From the NCBI GenBank assembly GCA_022410635.1, contig JAJVDF010000346.1, positions 474,897-538,896 on the forward strand: 64,000 bases of DNA. Direction: 5' to 3'. Shown one piece after another: positions 19,640 to 29,990 of the stretch. Numbering within the stretch: the first letter of the stretch is position 1; each line of letters starts with the position of its first letter. A program made the position numbers and the translations under genes. Source of the stretch: Tretioscincus oriximinensis. Taxonomy: Eukaryota; Chordata; Lepidosauria; Squamata; Gymnophthalmidae. The notes under the pieces are model-generated. The model was not told the DNA's origin. It searched no databases and was given only the letters and a program-made list of their open reading frames with translations.

Positions 19640-20025
19640 ATCTGAGTGCATGAAATTACGTCCCTAATTGCTTCCAAAGTGTATAATGTTTCATGGGTTC
19701 CCAAGGGATGGTTGGTTGGTCCATCCAAGTCCCTTAAGAGAAGTGCCATTTTATTTGTTATTCCAATTTGAATGTTAAACATGATGTTAATTTCTTTCTA
19801 TGTCTTTTCCCAGAAGTCTTGTACCCTTGGGCATTTCCAGAAGAGGTGAGTATATGTTTCCCTATTATTACAATTATGCCAGCAGTTACTTGTTATATTT
19901 GGAATGTAATGGGCCAGTTGGATTGGCATTCTATGCCATCTGTGGATTATTTTCAATTTCGCTCCTTTTAAATGGGAAACGTTTGCTACTCCGCCCCTTG
20001 TGCCAATGGAGATTTTGCACAGCAC
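19640..20025 (-). mobile_element. L1 LINE ORF2 C-terminal fragment
   Basis: The minus frame reads KLKIIHRWHRMPIQLAHY, then a Cys/His motif CWHNC-x7-H-x4-C and VQDFWEK. That is the conserved C-terminal motif of L1 ORF2. A second, better-preserved copy lies at 32764-33482. Confidence 0.8.
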
Positions 20026-20300
20026 CCGAAAGTATTTGCAAATCCGGGAAAAAGTCTCTGCTGATCCTTTGTGAAACAGCTGTGCCTATAGCCACAGAGG
20101 CAAGAAGTCTTCCTTTGTACGTACTATCCTTAACAGAATAGTACACACAAGGAAGGCTTCTTGAAATGAATAAATAAATAACAGGACAACCAGGATACCA
20201 CGAGAAGACGCCAGCACAAGACAACACAGAATTGCATACTGAACATGCTCAGTGGTTGCTTCCTGTTTAGTTGTCCTGTCTGTTCCATTTGCATTTAAAG
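20026..20300 (-). mobile_element. Family G repeat, partial
   Basis: actgaacatgctcagtggtt at about 20238 and ataccacgagaagacgcca at about 20195 match, in reverse, the blocks gagcatgctcagta and tcttctcgtgg of 33600-33800 and 34660-34800. Boundaries unclear. The pair tccttaacagaatagta / gtacgtactatcctta forms a small foldback. Confidence 0.45.
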
Positions 20301-21009
20301 GATGAGGATTTAAAGGATGATAGACCAGCAATTGGGTTATTTCAGAACTTGACACCATTGCGTTATCAAAGGGGGGTGGGTGGGTTACGTTTGAGCATGA
20401 CTGACAAGTAGTGGTTCTGTTCACATTGAACCAAACTACACTTGATATAGTTCAGAGTACATCCTATTCCAGTGCTATTTTTCTAACTTATGGATTAAGC
20501 TACATTTTCATTGTTGTGAATCCACATGCTTTGCCTTTCTTCCTCCTGAATTCACAGTGCAATTCACCTAGATCATTTCACTACAAATCCCAGGAGGCTT
20601 TGGAAGCTATAAGCTCCCAAGAAATGCTGTTTGTACCATCATTGGCTGGTACTTTACCCCTTCTTTCCCTTTTTACTGATCGATTGGATACAAACTTTTT
20701 TTAAAAAATCCCACTCCATTTAAACGGCTCCTTGACTAAAGGTTCCTTAATGACAAAAGCTCTTTACTTCTGTGTTCTACAAGCCTGGCTGAAACCCTCA
20801 TTGTGATTGGATGAAAAAATGTCACATTTGTACCCAATGGTGACTAGGTAAGGGGATAGGTAAGTTTTTACAGTAGAACAAAGAGGGTATAGACACCCAG
20901 TTTTCGTCTNGTGTAAAATATATAATAATTGACAGGTCATAATATGCAATTCGTGAATCAAAATTTCTTTAAATCAGGGAGCTTTGTATATTCAAGGGTA
21001 CGCAGGGGT
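20301..21009. other. Intergenic, unassigned
   Basis: No feature recognised; one ambiguous base. Confidence 0.25.
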
Positions 21010-21073
21010 CATCTGGAGGCATGGTGGTGCAGAGGTTAAGAACATGCCTTTCAACAGAGAGAATGAGACAAGT
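21010..21073 (+). mobile_element. SINE head fragment
   Basis: tggtggtgcagaggttaaga, aacatgcctttcaacagag: head of the SINE subfamily seen at 30908 and (minus) 24600, truncated by the following CR1. Confidence 0.5.
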
Positions 21074-21312
21074 TCATGGGCACCAAAGGAATAAATAGCC
21101 ACTAGGATGGATCTTTTGATGCTGCATCCGAGATGGATCAATAGGCAGGATTCCTGAAATACTATTTGCAGAGAGTCAGGGACATGTGAGGGTTTTGTCT
21201 CGTTCTTCTGCTTAAGATGCCCAGGGGCNACTGGTGGGCCACTGTGTGAGATAGAAGGCTAAATTAGATAGGCTACGGCCCCATTCAGCAGGGCTCCTCT
21301 TATGTTATATAC
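21074..21312 (+). mobile_element. CR1 LINE 3' end (TTCTTATG-type)
   Basis: gttcatgggcaccaaaggaa, ggatggatcttttgatgctg, gtgggccactgtgtgagata and final ctcttatgttata. Inserted between a SINE head (21010) and the matching SINE 3' part (21320), so probably into that SINE. Confidence 0.75.
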
Positions 21313-21430
21313 CATCATCTCAATGTGATGGGGAAGATATAATATGAGCCTTTGGGCAAAAAATAGCTTACAAGTTGCTTTGAGTCCTTCTGGGTAAAAA
21401 CAGCAGGATATAAAAACCCAGTTCTTCTCT
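21313..21430 (+). mobile_element. SINE 3' part
   Basis: atctcaatgtgatggggaag, gcctttgggcaaaaaatagc, ataaaaacccagttcttctc: 3' half and (TTC)n-like tail of a family A/B SINE. Confidence 0.65.
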
Positions 21431-21535
21431 CACTTCTCCTTTCCCTCCTTTCCTTCTGTTTCTCCATCTTCTTCCTCTTCTTCCCTTCTTCCTCCTCTTC
21501 CTCTCCTCTTCCTCCTCCTCCCTCCTCGATTTTCA
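21431..21535. repeat. CT-rich microsatellite from a SINE tail
   Basis: Imperfect (TTC)n/(CCT)n run, continuous with the preceding SINE tail. Confidence 0.8.
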
Positions 21536-21904
21536 GTCTGGGTGATGATCGCTGCTGCCTTTCGGCTGTTTAGCATTTGATCTGTTTAAGGTCAATATTC
21601 TCCTTTCCCTTGATCAATGGCCCTTTTTGCCCTACATATTTCTTACAAAAGGGATCCTTGAGCTAATGAAGGATTCTAAAAACGACCTTATGTGAGCGGC
21701 TTGATTGCTTTAATCAGGTTGAGCTGGAAATAGCTTTTTTAAAAAATCTGAAGAGCCCTCTTAAACCTAATAAGGGTACAATTAAAAAACAAAAAGCGTG
21801 GAGGATAATAAGGAGACCAAATGCAGCCTGAATGCATCGGGAGAGGGCAAGTATAGATTCCCAGCAGAATTGCAATTAGCAGCCAGAATCCTGCCCATTG
21901 AGCA
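21536..21904. other. Candidate unique intergenic sequence
   Basis: Non-repeat stretch with long A/T words (aaggtcaatattctcctttc, cttgattgctttaatcaggt). Possible conserved non-coding element; weak. Confidence 0.2.
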
Positions 21905-22230
21905 GCCAGTCGGAGAAAAAGGAGGAGGAGGAGGAGGAAAAGAAGAAGAAAAAGAAAGAAAATAAAAAGAGGTGGATGAAGAAGAATAATAAGAAAAAGA
22001 GGAGGAGGAAAGAAAAAAAGACAAAGAAGGAGAAAAGAAGAGAAAAGGGAAACGGAGGAGAAGCAGAAAAGAAAAAAGTAGAAGAAGGAGAAGGAGAAGG
22101 AGGAGAAGGAGAAGGAGGAGGAGAAGGAGGAGAAGGAGAAGGAGGAGGAGAAGGAGGAGGAGAAGAAAGAAGAACGAAGAAAGAAGAAAGAAGAAAGAAG
22201 AAAGAAGAAAGAAGAAAGAAGAAAGAAGAA
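21905..22230. repeat. Polypurine (GAA/GGA) tract, about 325 bp
   Basis: Purine-only apart from a few bases. It includes (GGAGAA)n-like and (AGAAGAA)n blocks and ends directly at a SINE 3' end (22230), so it likely grew from that SINE tail. Confidence 0.9.
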
Positions 22231-22437
22231 TTTTTATACCCTGCTTTTCTCAACCTGAAGGGAATCAAAGCAGGGATGAGGAGAAGAAAAGTTGGTTTTT
22301 ATTCCTCTCTTTTCTTGACCCAGATGGACAAAGCAGCTTACATAACCTTCTCTTCACAACAAATAGCTTGGACTGGGAGACCTCCAAAATGGAGACTTGC
22401 ACTCCAACTACTAGGCCAGACTGACTCTCAAGGGAAG
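22231..22437 (-). mobile_element. tRNA-derived SINE fragments, family C
   Basis: Two stacked tails: ttttataccctgcttttctc at 22231, and gaaaagttggtttttattcc followed by cagcttacataacc at 22285. The reversed head actaggccagactgactctc lies at 22412-22431. The second copy has an internal deletion. Confidence 0.7.
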
Positions 22438-22733
22438 CCACATGTTCCATAACATATTGACACCCATATATTAAAGAGGAAATTTCAGCAAGTGCAGCTT
22501 ATAATGTCTGGAGCATCTGCTGAAATTGCTCCTCTTTTTTATAGCACAGCTGTCCCGGTTTTTTTTTTCTGGTACCCCTATGCAAAAGAAAGGAACTTGA
22601 GTGATGTTATAAGCAGTTGTTTTTTAATCAAATACACACTGGAAAAAGTAGCAATGGAATTGAAAAAACTCACTTGCAGGTTGGCAAAACTCAGAGGAGT
22701 TTAAAATGTTTTCCCCTTGAATCCTCTTGGCCG
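22438..22733. other. Small foldback plus unassigned sequence
   Basis: gaggaaatttcagca at about 22480 is inverted as tgctgaaattgctcctc at 22519-22535, around gcagcttataatgtct. The same central words recur at 43078 and, reversed, at 39155, so this is probably an old MITE. Confidence 0.45.
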
Positions 22734-22870
22734 GCAACAAAGGGAGCCAGCAACCAATGAGAGAAAGCATACAGAACAGCCAATCACAAGCTAGGATTTA
22801 CAGCAGGGTTTCCTGGGAAACGTAGACAAATTAACAGGGTGGAAAACTGATCTCTTCCTGCTTTTGGATG
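22734..22870. repeat. Interspersed repeat (caatgagagaaa / cctgggaaacgt family)
   Basis: Shares aaccaatgagag, gccaatcacaagctagg and ttcctgggaaacgta-like blocks with 24595-24745 and 57895-58060. Those copies add gtgtggagaaaggagcg and tagtgagatttttag. Class unknown, likely a DNA-transposon derivative. Confidence 0.4.
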
Positions 22871-23276
22871 GCCTGCAATGATAGTATAAAGTCCTTGTGT
22901 GATAAAGGTGGCTATTAGGACTGACTATGCCTTTACTTGCTACTTAGTTGGTGTTTATGTTTCTCTTGCAGCAGATTTTGAGTTGTCTGTATGATGACTA
23001 GACAACATGACGATACCATGCCAAACCCTTTTGCACGTGTGAATTGCTCATGTGCGTTAAGAAAGCATCATAAGTAATAAAAGACATGTGGGAGAGCACA
23101 ACCATGACTGGGCTCAGAACTTTGGCAGCCTCCAGGGTCCTTGGATGGAAACTGGCTAAAAGAAAACAAAGGGAAAGTAACAAATGGAAANTTCTCTGGA
23201 TGGAAAGGTGTGAGAAGTGGAATACCCTAGTACTGGGAAGGAAAGGAACAACAAAAGAAGTAATGAATAAAAGATG
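22871..23276. other. Intergenic, unassigned
   Basis: Nothing recognised. Confidence 0.25.
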
Positions 23277-23415
23277 AAACAGAAGGAAGATAGATAAAAA
23301 ANTAAGGAAGGAATGGAAGAAGGAAGGAAAAGAATATGAACAGAAAGAAGGAATGAAACAGAGGAGCAAGTGAAAGGGGGAGGGAAGAGGGGGAGGGAGG
23401 GAACGGTGGAGGCAT
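23277..23415. repeat. Purine-rich microsatellite
   Basis: GGAA/GAAA-rich run with few pyrimidines. Confidence 0.8.
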
Positions 23416-23830
23416 GGATGGGAGCAAGGCTAGAGCCCCTTTCATTACCATAATTCCNCTAGTCTGGTCATAAATGCTAACAGCCTTGTTATTCACTTCT
23501 GTTCCAGAGATTTAGCTGAAGGTAATACTTTTCAGAATGTGAATCCAGGGATGGCTAAATCACCAGAGTTTGCTTTCATTATGTTTATCATTGATTTTCC
23601 ACCATTCCAGTTTCTGGTTCTGAATCAAACTGACTTTTATTTTTGAGTTTCCTCACACTAGGCATGAACGTTTTACTTGTTTGTTCACTGCACAAGCATT
23701 ATTGCTTATATACATAAATATAAATACTTACGTACAGTTTCCCTGGCATGAGATCGTGCAGCTATTTCTGTGTATGAACCTGGCAGAACAATTAAAAAAT
23801 AATAATGCAATGAGTGGAGAATGTCTGTAG
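23416..23830. other. Intergenic, unassigned
   Basis: AT-rich; nothing recognised. Confidence 0.25.
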
Positions 23831-24231
23831 CGGGGTGGGGAACCTAAGGCCTGGGNCCCAGATGCAGCCCACATGCTCCCCTAGGAANCATTTGGACCAG
23901 CACCCAGATGATCAAAAAGCAACCATTTAGCTTCTCAGTTTGTTAAAACATGAAGTGAAATACAAAAAGCGGAAGGAAGGAAGCCTGGGAGCNAAGGAGA
24001 TTGCAAAGGAACTGGGGGTGCATTGAAATNTCTATGATTTTGTGGGGCTCAGTAGGGTAGGGGGCATAAGCAGAGGCAGGGGATGTGGTCTGGGTGGGGG
24101 CATGGTCTGGGCAAGAGGGGGTGTGNTCTAGACAAGAGGGGGTNTGGCCTTGGAGTAGGGAGGGGGTATGGCCCTTGAGTGATGTGATAAACACTCAAAT
24201 GGCCCCTGGCATAAAAAAGGTCCCCCACCCC
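23831..24231. mobile_element. hAT-like MITE with internal G-rich minisatellite
   Basis: Ends cggggtggggaacct and aggtcccccacccca are inverted (CAGGGGTGGGGAACC-type, common for vertebrate hAT MITEs). Inside, 24060-24175 holds repeated variants of ggtctgggcaagagggggtg. Target duplication not clear. Confidence 0.6.
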
Positions 24232-24326
24232 AGATCGACAGAAATGGAAAATCCTTTAACTGGATGCTTGGGAAATCTTCTCATTTATTCATTTGTAGAT
24301 ATCTAAAATCCTCTTTGATTTGAAGA

Positions 24327-24600
24327 AGGAGAAGGACTGGGTTTTTATACTCTGNTTTTCTCACCCAAAGGATCCAAAGCGACTTACAAGCTAGTTTTTC
24401 ACTGAAAAATTACTATCACACTGAGATGATAGTACCTATTCATCTACCTGTTATTGCTTACTTTTGAGCAGCTAGGTTTGCTGAAGCTAAGGCCAGTAGA
24501 GGGTGCTCACCCCTCTCCATGGCAGACACATGGGCCTTGAACGACTGACCTCTCTGTTGAAAGCCCTGTTCTTAACCTTTGCGCCATAGTGTAGCAGCCA
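24327..24600 (-). mobile_element. tRNA-derived SINE, family B (sister of A)
   Basis: Tail gaagaaggagaaggactggg; body tttctcacccaaagg, gagcagctaggtttgctgaa, ggtgctcacccctctccatg. The reversed head cttaacctttgcgccat ends near 24590. The same subfamily is at 30908 and 44042. Confidence 0.8.
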
Positions 24601-24745
24601 ATAGCAGAAGAGAAATGACTTAGTGTGAGCCGTAGGCTCCCAGTGCCTCATGGGATTTCTAGGCAGAATGCACAAGGATGAAAAGGATTTTTCCTGCCAC
24701 GTGTGGAGAAAGGAGCGATCTGTAGTGAGATTTTTAGGTTTTGCT
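24601..24745. repeat. Interspersed repeat shared with 57895-58060
   Basis: gtgtggagaaaggagcgatc followed by tagtgagatttttaggtttt matches atatggagaaaggagaag and tagtgagatatttttc at about 58012. Class unknown. Confidence 0.45.
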
Positions 24746-25235
24746 ATAAATCACAGGTATCTGGATGCAGCCAAGGTCTGGGGGATATGGTGTTAGCTGC
24801 CTTTTAAACTTCCAGGCAGTTAGCTGAGCACCCGAATGAAGTCAAAGGCAGAGTGAGGTTACTGTGCTTAAGACATGTGTTCTTCTAATTAGAAAATGTA
24901 ATCACCTCCGGCAGACTCATTATTCCAGCTTTTATTTTGACATTTCCCCAGCCTTGCGGTCCACGGTAATTCCTTTATCTGACTCATTCTCAAGGACATC
25001 AAGTTTTTAATCATTAAATACCTTAAATTCTCTCTTTCAAGGAACTTTGAGGAATAATTACTTTTGGTCATGTAAAGGGTTATGAGACTCCCAAAATCTC
25101 AGAGGGAGNTTTTTATCGGTGCTGCGCTGAAGACGTGATGCCCTTGAACATAAAGTTGTGGGTCGTGGCCAGGGGTCCTAGAAGGTGTGAGAATCCAGCT
25201 GGTCTCNCTCCGTTCAACACAAAGGTGGACCCTGA
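24746..25235. other. Intergenic, with candidate conserved segment
   Basis: 24880-25075 is non-repeat AT-rich DNA with words such as tctaattagaaaatgtaatc and aatcattaaataccttaa. It may be a conserved non-coding element; only an alignment can tell. The rest is unassigned. Confidence 0.25.
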
Positions 25236-25309
25236 AATCTTTTCGTTTATTTATTTATTTAGTGCATTTATGTTCCACCCTTTCCCCAAAGGTCTCAGGG
25301 AATGGTCTC
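25236..25309 (-). mobile_element. LINE/SINE tail fragment
   Basis: tttatttatttatttagtgc then atgttccaccctttcccc: the same tail type as 18220 and 58970. Confidence 0.45.
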
Positions 25310-26200
25310 AGAAAAGATACATTGTGGAACTAGAGAAGGTGCAGAAAAAAGCAACAAGAATGACGGAAGGGCTGGAGCAAAATCCCTTATGAAACGGACT
25401 GAAATGTCTGGGCCTCTTCAACCTCGAAAGATGGTGTTTAAGAGGTGAACGGATTAGAGTGTATAAAATCATGCATGGGATGGATAAGGTGAATGGAGAC
25501 AAAATTATTTTCTCTATCACACAACACTAGGACCAGGGAGCATTTCTTGAAACTGTTGGGCAGAAGAATGAAGAAAGAAGAAGAAGAAGAACTTGGTTCT
25601 TATACCCCGCTTTTCTCACCTTTCAAAGGGACTCAAAGCGGCTTACAAAGATATATTTTGCCCGAAGGCTTCCATTCTATCTTCCCCACCAGGCTGTGGT
25701 GGTTCCCATGTATCTACTTGCAGTCAGTTGCAATTTCTTGCAATTCATGCTTTCGAATAGCTGGGTTGGCTAGAGCTACAGGCTAGTGGAAGGTGCTCAG
25801 CCCTCCCCACACCCACACAGGGCTTCGAAACCCCATCTCCCAGGCGAGAGACGAATTCCTAAGCGACTGAGCTATCCGTGCCTGCTCTAGAAAGACAGGG
25901 GAAAATATTTTTTTTCACCCAGAGGGCTGTTAGTCTGTGGAATTTGCTTCCAGAAGAGGTGGTGGTAGTAGCAGGCTGGAGAGCTTTAAGACAGGACTAG
26001 ACAAGTTCATGGAAGCCAAGGGTATAAATAGCTACTAGAATGGATCGCTTGATCCTGCCTCCAGGATGGAGCCACAGGCAGGATTCCTGTAGTACCATTT
26101 GCAAGGAGGTGGGCCTCTGTGTGACACAGAATGCTGGACTCGATGGGCTGTGGCCTGATCCAGTATGGCTCTTCTTATGTTCTTATGTTCTTATGAGAAC
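25310..26200 (+). mobile_element. CR1 LINE 3' portion, split by a SINE
   Basis: Reads LEKVQKKATRMTEGLE, then RVYKIMHGMDKVNGD, in the order of CR1 ORF2 C-terminus. It resumes after the SINE with ttttcacccagagggc, WNLLPEEVVVV and SFKTGLDKF-like codons, and ends cttatgttcttatgttctta. The SINE occupies 25571-25884. Confidence 0.88.
25571..25884 (-). mobile_element. tRNA-derived SINE, family A, inserted in CR1
   Basis: A full-length copy very close to 2311-2622, including the head reversed as cctaagcgactgagctatcc. The interruption of one CR1 reading order shows the SINE is younger than this CR1. Confidence 0.9.
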
Positions 26201-26500
26201 AGGTGAGTATTTTGCCTCCTTCTGCTTAAGACTGCCGAGGTGCAATTGGTGGGCCAGTATATACTATGGCAGATCTCATACAGCTCATCCACATGCCAGT
26301 GTAGATTATGGTAGGCCCCAGTTGGGGCCTGCCATAGTCTACACTTGCAAGTGGATGTCAGATCCCTATTCCAAGAGTCAAGAACTGGTGAGGATTTTGC
26401 CTTCTCCTTCAGACTCCCCTGGGGCAGTTGATGGGCCGCTGTGTGAGACAGAAGGACGGACTAGATGGGCTCTACCCAGGCTGCTATCTGACTTAATATC
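26201..26500 (+). mobile_element. CR1 3' fragment with a family P MITE inside
   Basis: CR1 words ttctgcttaagactgccgag and ttggtgggcc lie before, and gaactggtgaggattttgcc, cgctgtgtgagacagaagg after, a family P palindrome at about 26253-26380 (agtgtagattatggtaggcc / ggcctgccatagtctacact). Confidence 0.65.
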
Positions 26501-26514
26501 ACTAAGTTACATTT

Positions 26515-26770
26515 GTGTTAACAGTTGTTATCAATTACATCTCTCTACTGAATGGGCCAGGCGTGATGTTTTCCATATCTCCACATCCTGTTACCATTTT
26601 ACTTGTTAATTTCAATTGTATGTTTAGCATTGCATTAATTTCCCACCACTTTCCAAAATGCCTGAACTTTTTTCACATCCCCACATGTATAAATATACCT
26701 CCGTGCTGGCTGGATGTTGCACTTTACAAACTGTTTCCTATGTTTGGGAGGCAGCCTTCCTAAACCCTTG
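26515..26770 (-). mobile_element. L1 LINE ORF2 C-terminal fragment, broken
   Basis: On the minus strand FWKVVGN follows a frameshifted TYIH-W-type stretch (gtatatttatacatgtgggg). The layout matches the L1 copies at 19640 and 32764. At least one frameshift. Confidence 0.55.
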
Positions 26771-27357
26771 ATTTCCCCTGGAACTTACAAACTGCAAATG
26801 AAACATTGCACATTAATCTGAGTTCTGTATACATGACTCGGGATTCTCTATTATTCAGCATGGCCAGATAAAGCAGGAGGCTTTGAAGCATTCCGAATGC
26901 GGGTAGAACAATGACAGCTACGTTCCTTTGACGTTCGCGTGGAGAGCTGGAGGTATTAAGAGTGATTTATATTCTGTCACTTTTATTCAAGAGAAATGAT
27001 ATTCTGCATTTCAGCCTTTTCTGATTAACACTATTGGGGGGGGGGAAAGAAACTTTATTCTTCTTTTTCTACACTGTTGAGCTTAATTTATTCTCCCTCC
27101 CTCCCTTTAGCCTCCTCTTACTGCCTTTGCAGCTAATGCTACAGACAATGACGGTATTTTAACATCCTTGGCGAACATTTGTTAAATCCAGATCGCCTGT
27201 CAAATAATGTGTACTTTTGTGGACAAAAGCCTAAAGGCTGGCTATTAAAAGACAAATCATTACAAAAAGCAAGGGAGGAGATTGTTTTTACTGTTGGTTT
27301 CATGGAAAGGAGAACTTAGGGTCTTATATGCTTCCAAATGAACTATTAAATAAACAA
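26771..27357. other. Intergenic, candidate conserved segment
   Basis: 27080-27330 is non-repeat (ttgcagctaatgctacagac, gatcgcctgtcaaataatgt). Possible conserved non-coding element; no firm evidence. Confidence 0.25.
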
Positions 27358-27478
27358 TGGTCCTGTCTCCACTGAGCTATATTCTGGGATAAATCTCAGA
27401 ATAGGAGCCTTCCAACTACATGCAATTTGTACCAAGATATAACCCAGAATAAGGCCCAGTGGGAATAGGGCCAATATC
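27358..27478. mobile_element. Palindromic MITE, family P, internally deleted
   Basis: Ends ggtcctgtctccactgagct and aataaggcccagtgggaata are inverted, as in the copy at 61052, but the gactatggcaggcc centre is missing. Confidence 0.6.
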
Positions 27479-27520
27479 TACAACATCCGGAGTAAACTCA
27501 ATTTTGCTTTTAGAATAAGA

Positions 27521-27975
27521 GCCCATCCCCATGAAATGGTTTGCCTCGATATTTCACTAAAACCACGTTTGCCACCTGGCCCCACCTATCTTAAAGTTTC
27601 CATGCTACTCTGACACACTGCATAGAAATCTTGTCACACGACAAGCCCCATAAGGCATTGCTGCACTTGCTGGACTACAATCCCCAGCATTCTCTGCAAG
27701 ACTGCTNACAATTCCCAAGCATTCTCTGCGAGCTGAAAGTCAATTAACTTTTACATGGAATCCTGGAGTCTCATGAGATTTGTCAAATTCATTTTGCTGA
27801 ATGTCACCACGAAGCTTTCTTTCAGATTTTACAAAATGTCCACTGTTGAATCGCACAAATGGTGGTGGCTTGAAATTCCGCGACAACGGATGTTTTAGCC
27901 TGTGTGATCTCGTGGGGCGGATTGAAGGAAATATTGTTACCAATGCGGTAAAAATTGTGCATGGGGATGTGGCCT
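27521..27975 (+). mobile_element. Family R DNA-transposon-like repeat, most complete copy
   Basis: Ends gcccatccccatg and catggggatgtggc are inverted. Internal block aagccccataaggcattgct with ctacaatccccagcattctc. Copies at 10400, 38838 and 48428. About 455 bp, non-coding. Target duplication not found. Confidence 0.65.
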
Positions 27976-28514
27976 AAATCTGCAGATGATAAAAAAAAAA
28001 ATCTGAAAAATCATTGCAGCTAAATGGAAAAGTATTTCAAACATGTAATAGGCAAATTGCAGAAGTATGTGCAAGTACTCAACGTGTGCATAAAGATTGT
28101 CAGTTCTAGACAGAACTTAAAGTGAAGTACAATAACATGGGCATAATGTCTGTCATGAAGACAGAGAGTAGAAAGGAATTTAATGGGGCTCCTTCTGTTC
28201 GGAAAACTTAAGAGATTTCAATAGGATATTTTCTTAGGCTCCAGTAAAACCCAAGGTCAGCAAGGATGATGGAGAGAACACTGATCAAAGGCGTGTAGCA
28301 ATCTAATTTGGGTCATCTGGGGCTTTGTTCGGGCACCTGCTGGATCAAGATGAAGATTAGCTTAAATAAAATGGGGTCCCCAATATCTGATTTCCTGATC
28401 ACCACAAAAACACATCTATTATCTGTTGCTGNGTTTATGCTTGTGCTGTTGACCAATCATGGCCTACGGTCACCATTTTTAGTTGCTCGAAGAAGAGCAG
28501 TCTAAAAAGCTAAT
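27976..28514. other. Intergenic, unassigned
   Basis: Nothing recognised. Confidence 0.25.
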
Positions 28515-28720
28515 GTTTCCCTCACTCCTTTGGTTCAGAAGATGAAGGGAAACCAAAGCAGCTTCCATAACTTTCTGTTCTTCTCTTCACAACAGACACC
28601 TTGTGAAATATGTGGGGCTGAAACAGCTCCGAAGACATAGGATTAGCTCAAGGACACCCAACTGACTTCATGGAGAAGAGCAGAATTGACACTGTAACTA
28701 CTACACCAGACTGGATCTCG
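28515..28720 (-). mobile_element. tRNA-derived SINE, family C
   Basis: Plus-strand order: ccaaagcagcttccataact, ttcacaacagacaccttgtg, ggggctgaaacagctcc, then reversed head actactacaccagactgg. Confidence 0.8.
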
Positions 28721-28854
28721 AATGGGGCCTGCCATGGGATTACAGAGGTATTAGGATGGCCAAAGTCTATATCAAAGTTAATAATAGACAATAGAGATCC
28801 ATGAATAAAAGGTCAATGAATAAAAATCCAAACAGTCTAATAGTTTAAAAGGCT

Positions 28855-29080
28855 AATGATTTTCCCTTTTGTGTCAGAAAAAGAGAACCCAAAGCAGCTT
28901 CCATAACTTCTTCTCTTCACAACAGACACCTTGTGAAATAGGTGGGGCTGAGAGAGCTCTGAAGAACTGGGACTAGCCCAAGGTCATAAAGCAGGCTTCA
29001 TGGAGGAGAGTGGAATAGAACCTGGAGACTACCAGATACAAATCTGACACTCTGACCCACGAGACCACACCGGTTCCTTC
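28855..29080 (-). mobile_element. tRNA-derived SINE, family C
   Basis: A second copy in the same orientation 150 bp on: aacccaaagcagcttccata, aggtggggctgagagagctc, ggcttcatggaggagagtgg and reversed head acccacgagaccacaccgg. Confidence 0.85.
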
Positions 29081-29479
29081 AGGCCACACATGCACTGTGG
29101 GCTAACCAAGGCAGCCTTGCGTCCTCCTTCACCATTCTTCCCTCGCCACGAAGTTGACGGTCTTCAGCACCTTCAAACAAGCCAGGTATCTGTTGAAGTG
29201 GCTCCATTCATGGAACCCCCATTCCCCCCACTTGGATCACTGAGCGTGGAGGAGTGAGGCATCCAAACAATTGTAGCCAAAGACACTATTGATCGCTGGG
29301 ATCATACTGGCACTTGCAGTAAACAAAATTATTTTCTGGTGATTTTGGAAATTTGTGCTCACTTTGTGTTTAAAGACAGGACGTTCCTAAGGGATGGATG
29401 GAGATAAACACCGATGTTCAGCCATGATGCACAGAGAGCTCTGATAAGGTCACTGGCCCACCATTTGCCCTGCTGGAGG
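29081..29479. other. Intergenic, unassigned
   Basis: Nothing recognised. Confidence 0.25.
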
Positions 29480-29660
29480 GTTAGAAACCTGCTGAAAGGG
29501 GCCAAAACCCATCTAGTCCAGCCTTCTGTCCCATCCAGTGGCCCACCAGTTGCACCTGGGTAGTCTGAAGTCGAAGTGGGCAAAAGGTTACTCACTGCAA
29601 ATGAAATTTTAGGAATCCTACCTGCTGGTTTCATGGAGGAAAGCAAAATTGAACCGGGAG
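29480..29660 (-). mobile_element. CR1 3' fragment (TTCTTATG-type)
   Basis: cccatctagtccagccttct, gtggcccaccagttgcacct, aggaatcctacctgctgg: CR1 3' region in reverse. It runs into a SINE C head fragment (ttcatggaggaaagcaaaat). Confidence 0.7.
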
Positions 29661-29689
29661 TCTTCCAGATAAGGATCCAAATATAATTC

Positions 29690-29990
29690 TAACCACAGAC
29701 CAGACCAGTGCTGGAAATTGCATGAGAACCTTGTACAATTTGTGAGAATCTNTATTCTCGTATGAATTACCAATCCTGATACAGAAATGTGCGGGAAATA
29801 TGCTGGAGGTGACATCATTGTGACATCACAAATGATATCACTTCCAGTCTCTTCTTNGGGGAATGGCGCCCAGAGTGATGTCACTTCCGGTCCTGCCTCG
29901 GAAACGATATCACAAATTTCCTGCCAAGGAGTGCTTGTGTATGAGATTTTCAGACTCCCAGTACAAGATTTCCATGCGGAAAATTCCTAG
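29690..29990. mobile_element. Family D repeat (TGAtgTCA-rich)
   Basis: Carries gtgacatcattgtgacatca, gatatcacttccagtc, gatgtcacttccggtcctgc and gagattttcagactcccag, aligning with 16380-16860. The repeated TGACATCA/TGATGTCA words look like CREB/AP-1-type sites. Confidence 0.6.

Noticed and set aside
21876..22452. 184-codon Lys/Glu-rich frame and its mirror
   Set aside because: Purine microsatellite ending in a SINE tail.
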